From Methylococcales bacterium (GTDB taxonomy: Bacteria; Pseudomonadota; Gammaproteobacteria; Methylococcales; Methylomonadaceae): a DNA stretch of 64,000 nt. The position numbers were made by a program, and so were the translations under genes. Below, one piece after another: positions 58,021-64,000 of this stretch; positions within the stretch are counted from its first letter, which is position 1, and each line of letters starts with the position of its first letter. The notes under the pieces were generated by a model, which was given only the letters and a program-made list of their open reading frames with translations, was not told where the DNA came from and ran no database searches. The stretch is taken from positions 1-64,000 of the forward strand of contig JAURYI010000127.1 in the NCBI GenBank assembly GCA_030654015.1. The letters run 5' to 3'.

Positions 58021-58824
58021 ATGTCAAATCTAACATCCATCGAAAAATCAAAACTTGAAAGTTTTTTAGAAATGGGGTCTGGGTATGTTCTTGACTTTTC
58101 AAATAGAACACTTAAAGAGTTTATTCTTGAAAATACAAATCTTGATATATATGAAACAAAGTATGAATACTATAGTAGTTCAAAAGCTAACCGATTAAGA
58201 GCATTCTGGAAAGAAGAATCGAATTGTATAGTAGGTAAGCTAATAGAAACATTATTAGAATATTGGTCAACGCAAAAACTATTACAATCTCAAGATATTA
58301 GCACTTCAGAACAAAAATTATTTGATGAATGTAAAGTCATATCAAAAAGACTTCTCGAAGAAATATCGACGAAGGAAGAGGTAGATAATATAGAACTAGA
58401 TGTTCATTTTGAAAAAATTCAGCAACAGATTATTGAACAAATACAATCAGCTAAATTCACAATTTGGATAGCAGTTGCTTGGTTTACTGCTAATGTTTTA
58501 TTTGAACAGTTAATTCTTAAAAAGAAGCAGGGTGTTAATGTCCAATTGATTATTATTGATGATGACATCAATAGTAAATCTGGTTTGAATTATGAAAAGG
58601 AATTTGAAACATACAGAATAAGAAAAACGGGGCGGTATGAAAATATAATGCACTATAAATTTTGTATTATAGATTTAAAAACAGTTATTCATGGTTCTTA
58701 TAACTGGACAAAAAAAGCACAGTACAATAATGAAGCTATCACAATTTTAAATAATTATAAAAAAGCAGAAGAATTTGCAGAGCAATTTTTACAGCTCAAA
58801 AATAATTATCTCAATTTCTCATGA
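58021..58824 (+). CDS. AbiJ-type N-domain plus phospholipase D-like nuclease, 267 aa
   Basis: Residues about 1-80 (GYVLDFSNRTLKEFI, SKANRLRAFWKEE, VGKLIETLLEYW) match from memory the AbiJ N-terminal domain 3 found in abortive-infection and other defence proteins. Residues about 125-265 are a single PLD/HKD unit: HYKFCIID...HGSYNWT with H, K, D and the GS-x-NWT tail. One HKD suggests a homodimeric nuclease. Start chosen at MSNLTSIEKS; a TTG 16 codons upstream also opens the frame. AT-rich, inserted between guaA and tadA and overlapping tadA by 4 bp. Confidence 0.75.
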   Translation: MSNLTSIEKSKLESFLEMGSGYVLDFSNRTLKEFILENTNLDIYETKYEYYSSSKANRLRAFWKEESNCIVGKLIETLLEYWSTQKLLQSQDISTSEQKLFDECKVISKRLLEEISTKEEVDNIELDVHFEKIQQQIIEQIQSAKFTIWIAVAWFTANVLFEQLILKKKQGVNVQLIIIDDDINSKSGLNYEKEFETYRIRKTGRYENIMHYKFCIIDLKTVIHGSYNWTKKAQYNNEAITILNNYKKAEEFAEQFLQLKNNYLNFS

Positions 58825-59285
58825 TTGATGAATTAAAAGAACTAGATGAAGCGTGGATGCGTTATGCCATTCGTTTGGCACAACGCGCCGAAAGTTTAGG
58901 TGAAGTACCTGTTGGCGCGTTGATTGTTAAAAATGACAAGTGCATCGCCGAAGGCTGGAATGATTCCATTGCCAGTCATGATCCCACTGCTCATGCGGAA
59001 GTGGTGGCGTTACGTCATGCGGGCAAAGCGGTGGAAAATTATCGGCTTATTGACGCGACTTTATATGTGACTTTAGAACCGTGCGTGATGTGCATGGGGG
59101 CGATTAGTCATGCGCGTATAAAGCGGCTGGTATTCGGGGCATTTGATCCTAAGCGCGGCGCGGTGTGTAATGCTTTGAGCCTGACCAATGCACCGTTTTT
59201 AAACCATCGTGTTGATTGGCAGGGCGGCGTGTTGGAAACGGAATGCGGGGATTTGCTTCGGGATTTTTTTCGGGCTAGACGATAG
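58821..59285 (+). CDS. tadA: tRNA-specific adenosine deaminase, 154 aa
   Basis: Cytidine-deaminase fold: zinc site PTAHAEVVAL and EPCVMCMGAI, plus GAFDPKRGAV and FFRARR at the end. It makes inosine at the wobble position of tRNA-Arg(ACG). Its ATG overlaps the stop of the PLD gene (ATGA). Confidence 0.94.
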   Translation: MIDELKELDEAWMRYAIRLAQRAESLGEVPVGALIVKNDKCIAEGWNDSIASHDPTAHAEVVALRHAGKAVENYRLIDATLYVTLEPCVMCMGAISHARIKRLVFGAFDPKRGAVCNALSLTNAPFLNHRVDWQGGVLETECGDLLRDFFRARR

Positions 59286-59312
59286 TGCCTATTAGTGAGC
59301 AGAAAAGCTATT

Positions 59313-59433
59313 TGTCCACAAAAGACACGAAAAGCACGAAAAAATAACTGAATTTTCGCATTCTTGGTGAAATGTCAGCTTATAAAACCTGCAATGTGCT
59401 TCTTTTTCGTGTCTTTCGTGCTTTTCGTGGACA
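59313..59433. repeat. Imperfect inverted repeat GTCCACAAAAGACACG...CGTGGACA
   Basis: Arms of about 31 bp rich in GACACGAAAAGCACGAA motifs, separated by about 60 bp, between convergent tadA and mltF. The arms contain the same two heptamer motifs in swapped order. May act as a terminator for both sides. Confidence 0.6.
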
Positions 59434-59444
59434 CTGCTTTTAGG

Positions 59445-60869
59445 TTACTTTAAAACATGATCTGGCTCAGATTCAGGGGAATTCCTGATAGCCATTGCAT
59501 CATTCTGAATCTGATTTTCTTCGGTGAGCCACACTAATAAGTCGTAATAACTGCGTATGTTTTCCACATAGCGCACGGGTTCGTTGCCTCTTGCGTAGCC
59601 GTGTTTGGTTTGTTGATGCCATTTTTCTTCGGTCAATAACGGCAGACGCTGTTTTACATCCATCCATTTATCGGGATTTCCGCCTTGTTGTGCGGTCAGT
59701 CGCCTAGCATCTTCGAGATGCCCCATGCCGACATTGTAGGATGCTAAGGCAAACCATGTGCGGTCTGGTTCGGGGATTTTGTCGGAGATAATTTTCAGGC
59801 GTTGCTGAAAATAGCGCGCCCCGCCCTCGATGCTTTGCGCGGGATCGGTTCGGTCTTTGATGTTCAACAGGTCGGCGGTGTCGTTGGTCAGCATCATGAT
59901 GCCTTGTACACCATAGGGCGACTGCGCGTCTGCCAACCAGTGCGATTCCTGATAACCGATGGCGGCTAATAATCGCCAGTCAATGTTGTACTGCGAAGAG
60001 GCTACGTTAAAGTAATGCTGATAATGCGGTAAGCGACTTTTCTGGTGTTGGCGGAATTGGCAGTTATCCACATAGCTGAGGCTGCTGGCGTGTCCGTAAT
60101 GTTTTTCCAGCAACTGCTCCAGTGTTTTATCGGCTTTAATGCGATTGAAAAATACCGCCACTTCATCATATAAACTGTTGTCCTCTGAGGGGCTTAATGC
60201 CCATGCGAGTTGGCGCGAAGGGGAAATATCAAAGGCAATATTGAGTTTGGGATAAAAACGGCGAATGAGGGTACTTTGATTGGAATCGGCAACGGTGTAA
60301 TCAATCAGTCCTTCATTGACCAGATACAGCAAGCCGTTGGTATCTAACTGGTCGTTGACTTCCCAACCCAGCGTAGGATTGCTTTCCCTGATTTGTTTCA
60401 GTGTGTCAACGTGGCTAGTGCCTTTGGTCACTTCGATGATGCCGTTCGTTAAGCTGTTAATATCCGCAGGGCGGCGTGTGCCTGAACGGTAAATCAGTTG
60501 TTCGGTAATGTCATGATAGGCGGGTGCAAAGCGCATGGTTTGTTGACGCGCGTCGGTTATGGTCAATCCAGCCGCTGCAATGTCCGCTTCACCTTTGGCA
60601 ATTTTGCTTAAAATGTCTTCAAAGGTGTCGGGGACTGCAATTTCTGCTTTAACGCCCAAATGCTGTGCAAACAGGGTAATGAGATCGTATTCCAATCCTG
60701 CATAGCCGTCTGCATTTTGATAATAGGTTGTCGGGTCGGTTCGGGTTAAAACGTGCAGCACACCCGATTGTTTGATTTTCTCCAGTTTGGTTTGCGATAC
60801 CGTGCTATCGCAATGACTGAGTAAAACACTACATAGACAACCGATTAATAGCTTTAGGAAACGAATCAA
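59445..60869 (-). CDS. mltF: Membrane-bound lytic murein transglycosylase F, 474 aa
   Basis: Lipoprotein signal with lipobox LSHC (Cys19). A periplasmic amino-acid-binding-like domain (SBP_bac_3, about 35-265) is followed by an SLT lysozyme-like domain with catalytic Glu in [10 protein letters not shown] and the YNVGMGHL and [10 protein letters not shown] motifs. Cleaves peptidoglycan at the outer membrane. Its start overlaps the pgi stop by 4 bp. Confidence 0.93.
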   Translation of the reverse strand: MIRFLKLLIGCLCSVLLSHCDSTVSQTKLEKIKQSGVLHVLTRTDPTTYYQNADGYAGLEYDLITLFAQHLGVKAEIAVPDTFEDILSKIAKGEADIAAAGLTITDARQQTMRFAPAYHDITEQLIYRSGTRRPADINSLTNGIIEVTKGTSHVDTLKQIRESNPTLGWEVNDQLDTNGLLYLVNEGLIDYTVADSNQSTLIRRFYPKLNIAFDISPSRQLAWALSPSEDNSLYDEVAVFFNRIKADKTLEQLLEKHYGHASSLSYVDNCQFRQHQKSRLPHYQHYFNVASSQYNIDWRLLAAIGYQESHWLADAQSPYGVQGIMMLTNDTADLLNIKDRTDPAQSIEGGARYFQQRLKIISDKIPEPDRTWFALASYNVGMGHLEDARRLTAQQGGNPDKWMDVKQRLPLLTEEKWHQQTKHGYARGNEPVRYVENIRSYYDLLVWLTEENQIQNDAMAIRNSPESEPDHVLK

Positions 60870-62503
60870 GCGTGACGCAGACGTTTGTAGGCGTTAATCA
60901 GCGCGTTAGTCGAGCAGTCGTGACTGTCGATAACCGCGTCATTTTGCAGTTCGGGCAGAATGACATTTGCCAATACTTTGCCCAGTTCTACGCCCATTTG
61001 ATCGAAAGAATTGATATTCCAGACGACGCCTTGGACAAAAATTTTATGTTCATAAAAAGCGAGCAACGAACCCAAGGTTTTAGGTGTCATTTTTTCAAAC
61101 AGGAACGAATTAGACGGTTTGTTACCTTCAAATACTTTGGAAGCCACCAACACCTCATCGTTTTGTTGTTCGGGTGTTAATTCTGCTTTCACTTCGTCGC
61201 TAGTTTTGCCCAACATAAGGGCTTGCGGCTGGGCAAGGAAATTGGAAATTAAAATATCATGATGTTCGGGCAAATGATAATGGCTGTTAGCCGCCGCTAA
61301 AAAATCGCAGGGAATCAGTTTTGTGCCTTGATGAATCAATTGAAAAAAGGCGTGTTGCCCATTCGTACCCGGTTGTCCCCAGATAATGGGGCCTGTGCTG
61401 TAATCGACTTTTTCGCCGTTCATATCGACGCTTTTACCGTTACTTTCCATGTCGCCTTGTTGAAAATAATCGGCAAAATAACGCATGGATTGGTCATAAG
61501 GCAGTAAAGCGTGGGAATCGGCATCGAAAAAGTTGTTATACCAAACACCGAGCAAGCCCATTAAGACAGGAATATTGTGTTCAAACGGGGTATTGAGAAA
61601 ATGTTGATCGGCTTCAAACGCGCCCTGTAACAGTTCTTCAAAATTATCCATGCCGATGTATAAGGCAATGGATAAACCCACCGCTGACCACAGTGAATAA
61701 CGTCCGCCGACCCAATCCCAAAATTCAAACATATTGTCGGTGTTGATGCCGAACTTGGCGACATTTTCCGCATGGGTGGAAATGGCGACAAAATGTTTGG
61801 CAACAGCAGCGGGGTCTTTGGCGTGTTCCAGAAACCAGTTTTTTGCTGATTTGGCGTTCATCATGGTTTCTTGCGTAGAAAACACTTTGGAGGCAACAAT
61901 AAATAACGTGGTCTCAGGGGAGATTTGTTTCAGCACTTCGACAATATTGGTTTGGTCGATGTTGGAGACATAATGGACTTTTAACTTGCCTGAACTATAA
62001 GGAGTCAAGGTCATCGAGACCATTTTGGGCCCTAAACCAGAACCGCCGATACCGATGTTTACTATATCGGTGATGACTTTGCCGGTGTAACCTTTCCACT
62101 CGCCTGAGCGCACGCTGTCACAGAACACCCGCATTTTTGCCAACACCCGACGCACATCAGGCATAACATCCTCGCCATCCATATATACGGGTTGGTTGCT
62201 GCGATTACGCAATGCGGTATGCAGCACAGCACGATGTTCGGTGGTATTGATTTTTTCGCCTGCAAACATCGCTTTGGTTTTCGCGCCTAAGTCAGCATGA
62301 TTGGCGAGATCTATTAATAACGGCAGCGTTTCATCCGTGATTCTATTTTTAGAATAGTCAAACAAGATGTCATTAAACGTCACCGAAAACTTGGTAAAGC
62401 GTTGCGAATCCTGTTTAAAAGCATCACGCATAGAGCCGTCTTTAACGTGCTGATAATGGTTTTGCAAGGCAATCCACACTTTTGAATGAACCAAAGATGA
62501 CAT
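60866..62503 (-). CDS. pgi: Glucose-6-phosphate isomerase, 545 aa
   Basis: Complete [39 protein letters not shown] and [10 protein letters not shown] are family signatures. Interconverts glucose 6-phosphate and fructose 6-phosphate, feeding the ribulose monophosphate cycle. Co-directional with mltF. Confidence 0.96.
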   Translation of the reverse strand: MSSLVHSKVWIALQNHYQHVKDGSMRDAFKQDSQRFTKFSVTFNDILFDYSKNRITDETLPLLIDLANHADLGAKTKAMFAGEKINTTEHRAVLHTALRNRSNQPVYMDGEDVMPDVRRVLAKMRVFCDSVRSGEWKGYTGKVITDIVNIGIGGSGLGPKMVSMTLTPYSSGKLKVHYVSNIDQTNIVEVLKQISPETTLFIVASKVFSTQETMMNAKSAKNWFLEHAKDPAAVAKHFVAISTHAENVAKFGINTDNMFEFWDWVGGRYSLWSAVGLSIALYIGMDNFEELLQGAFEADQHFLNTPFEHNIPVLMGLLGVWYNNFFDADSHALLPYDQSMRYFADYFQQGDMESNGKSVDMNGEKVDYSTGPIIWGQPGTNGQHAFFQLIHQGTKLIPCDFLAAANSHYHLPEHHDILISNFLAQPQALMLGKTSDEVKAELTPEQQNDEVLVASKVFEGNKPSNSFLFEKMTPKTLGSLLAFYEHKIFVQGVVWNINSFDQMGVELGKVLANVILPELQNDAVIDSHDCSTNALINAYKRLRHA

Positions 62504-62780
62504 AGTGTTAGCTCCGTTTGAATTAAATTCCTCTAAGTCTACGAAAAGCAGGGACGGATAGCAATAGTGCGTAAGATTATCGCTATATGCTTATATATCA
62601 AGGGCTGGGCTGATGTGCAGTATTTATACAGTATCAATTCCTTTATTTGGACAGGTTGGTGTGCTACAGTTGACCTTAGCTACAGCTTTATAATGTAGCA
62701 AATGAATTGTGTTCGCTATGCGCATCCAACTGGGTAAGCGGATTTTTCATATAACAATTAATAACATTAGGAAGGGTACT

Positions 62781-63395
62781 ATGAACAAGACACAATTAGT
62801 AAGAAAAGGTCTGTTAGGTCTGCTTGGCACGCTGTTTACAGCGACTGCAATGGCGCATGGCGGTGCGGCGGGTACTGATACTGACCAATGTAAATTTGAA
62901 TTAGAACCAAATCACTGGATTCATTACACCGCCTATCAACCTGTCGCCTACCCTGCGGAAGAATTTTGCGGCAAATTACCTGCAACGGACACAAAAACTC
63001 AATTGGTGTTTGACTATCAAGACATGAAATATAGAGATATGTTAGTGGAATTTGAAGTCACCAAAGAACCCGAAGGCAAGCAAGTATTTTTCCTGCCCAG
63101 TGCTAAACATAAAAAAGGCACAATTAACCTCGACCTGCCTAATGGTGTGCCTGAAGCCGGTCAATACCTGATTCACATTACCTTAGTACCCGAAGAAGGC
63201 AAATCCGATAACCGCGTACAGGGTGAACGTTTAGATGTCCACATGGGCTTTAAAGCAGGTACGGGCGAAGCGACCTCTAAAGGTAGTATGTTATTGTATG
63301 CGTTCTTAGGATTTGCAGGTTTATATGCAGTGTATTTATCAAATGCGGGTTTCAAACGCAAAGTAAATGAAATATTCGGCAAAATCATCGACTAA
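62781..63395 (+). CDS. Membrane-anchored periplasmic protein, possibly PmoD/AmoD-like, 204 aa
   Basis: Start at MNKTQLVRKGL with GGAAGGG four bases upstream. Signal peptide (cut after AMA), then a mature N-terminus beginning HGGAAGTDTDQCKFE and a second Cys near residue 60 (EEFCGKL). A beta-sandwich-like domain (FEVTKEPEGKQVF, GTINLDLPNGVPEAGQYLIHITLV) and a C-terminal transmembrane helix (about 172-192) with a short basic tail follow. An N-terminal His exposed after signal cleavage, and the adjacent cupredoxin gene, suggest a copper site. The likeness to methane/ammonia monooxygenase accessory proteins is from memory. A -10-like TATAAT is at 62689 without a good -35. Confidence 0.6.
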   Translation: MNKTQLVRKGLLGLLGTLFTATAMAHGGAAGTDTDQCKFELEPNHWIHYTAYQPVAYPAEEFCGKLPATDTKTQLVFDYQDMKYRDMLVEFEVTKEPEGKQVFFLPSAKHKKGTINLDLPNGVPEAGQYLIHITLVPEEGKSDNRVQGERLDVHMGFKAGTGEATSKGSMLLYAFLGFAGLYAVYLSNAGFKRKVNEIFGKIID

Positions 63396-63464
63396 AAAAT
63401 AGCTTGATTGTAAACCTATGTTGAAAAGTGCGTGTGTTTGTCAGATAAAGGGGAGAAATAAATA

Positions 63465-64000
63465 ATGGTGAAATTATTATCGGTCGGTCTATTGTTAGCG
63501 GCGTTTTCCGCGCCGATTATGGCCGTAGACTACGAAGATCACGATGGTATGCTCATGGATCATGGTGATGGTCATTTAATGGACATGGCAGGTGGTATGG
63601 TGATGGGGCAAAATACCAGCACACTACCCGGTGGCTGCGACAGCATCTCCGAAACCAAAGAAATTACCGTTCATGCAGGTCATAAGTACGCTGAAAAATT
63701 CCCCGGCAGAATGTACGCCTTTGATACACAGGAATTTAATTTTAAGCCGTGTACTAAATTAACCGTGCATTTTATTAATGAAGATCATGTACGTCATCAA
63801 TGGATGATGCACGGTTTACCTAAATATTTGTACCCTAAAGGTATGTTTCATTTAGAAGCCTCAGGGCCTTCAAAAATTTCAGGTACGTTGATTTTACCGC
63901 CGGGTGATAAAACCTACTTAGTGCATTGCGATATTGCCCAGCACATGGAAAAGGGCATGAAAGCGCAATTAAAAGTCGGTAAAGGCGATGGTGATCTGCC
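63465..64000 (+). CDS. Cupredoxin-like periplasmic protein (truncated at window end)
   Basis: Start ATG with GGGGAG about ten bases upstream. Signal peptide of about 20 residues (cut after IMA), then a Met/His/Asp-rich segment (HDGMLMDHGDGHLMDMAGG) that could bind copper, and a cupredoxin domain. Type 1 copper ligands are visible: His in VRHQWMMHG and the C-x4-H-x4-M motif in HCDIAQHMEKGM. Open for 178 codons to the edge. It follows the previous gene by about 70 bp and likely works with it in copper handling or electron transfer. Confidence 0.75.
   Translation, partial: MVKLLSVGLLLAAFSAPIMAVDYEDHDGMLMDHGDGHLMDMAGGMVMGQNTSTLPGGCDSISETKEITVHAGHKYAEKFPGRMYAFDTQEFNFKPCTKLTVHFINEDHVRHQWMMHGLPKYLYPKGMFHLEASGPSKISGTLILPPGDKTYLVHCDIAQHMEKGMKAQLKVGKGDGDL

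Noticed and set aside
62670-62694. Promoter TTGACC...TATAAT upstream of the copper-type genes
   Set aside because: The spacer is only 13 bp, too short for a sigma70 promoter; only the -10-like box is worth noting.

Overview
The window looks like chromosomal DNA of a gammaproteobacterial methanotroph (order Methylococcales). This is inferred from a pyrophosphate-dependent phosphofructokinase, a copper-type protein pair at the right edge that resembles methane-oxidation accessory proteins, the hemCDXY and hisBHAFIE-tatABC gene orders, and the many short palindromic repeats. No 16S rRNA or pmo gene is present, so the assignment stays tentative. No tRNA, rRNA or CRISPR array was seen.

Left part (1-5.7 kb): an IS5-type transposase tail, two unknown genes, and a two-gene minus-strand cassette. 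That cassette is a nuclease-helicase with five helicase-associated repeats plus a HEPN (AbiU2-like) protein, and a nested miniature element closes it. 5.8-16.7 kb: a long minus-strand operon that looks built for metal uptake (HupE-like permease with a strange extension, two TonB-dependent receptors, an ABC ATPase and two ABC-2 permeases), preceded by bcp and gcvR and followed by a fragment of a third receptor. 16.9-22.3 kb: a SPOR protein, a 5'-nucleotidase, a collagen-like lipoprotein, PPi-PFK, and a small two-gene module with a clear promoter and operator-like dyads. 22.6-34.9 kb: an acyl-CoA ligase/PLP decarboxylase pair of the exosortase-associated type, divergent from two large two-partner-secretion adhesins and a TPR-GT41 glycosyltransferase. 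35-38.2 kb: a GAF-HD-GYP protein and a repeat-rich stretch with two small genes.

Right part (38.2-64 kb): hemCDXY; a MoxR-DUF58-transglutaminase operon; then the minus-strand operon hisB-hisH-hisA-hisF-hisI-hisE-tatA-tatB-tatC. Accessory genes sit inside the his part, tightly coupled or overlapping: a HEPN pair between hisA and hisF, an HNH protein between hisF and hisI, and a pair of small unknown proteins between hisI and hisE. After it come a ParA-like ATPase plus RiboL-PSP-type HEPN pair, guaA, an AbiJ-type N-domain plus PLD protein overlapping tadA, then mltF and pgi on the minus strand, and two copper-type proteins.

The two main themes are small defence-like genes (HEPN, PLD, HNH, nuclease-helicase) placed in or beside housekeeping operons, and several families of short palindromic elements. 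These elements nest in one another, supply stop codons to genes, sit next to copied 3' ends of genes, and in places are translated in frame inside proteins.
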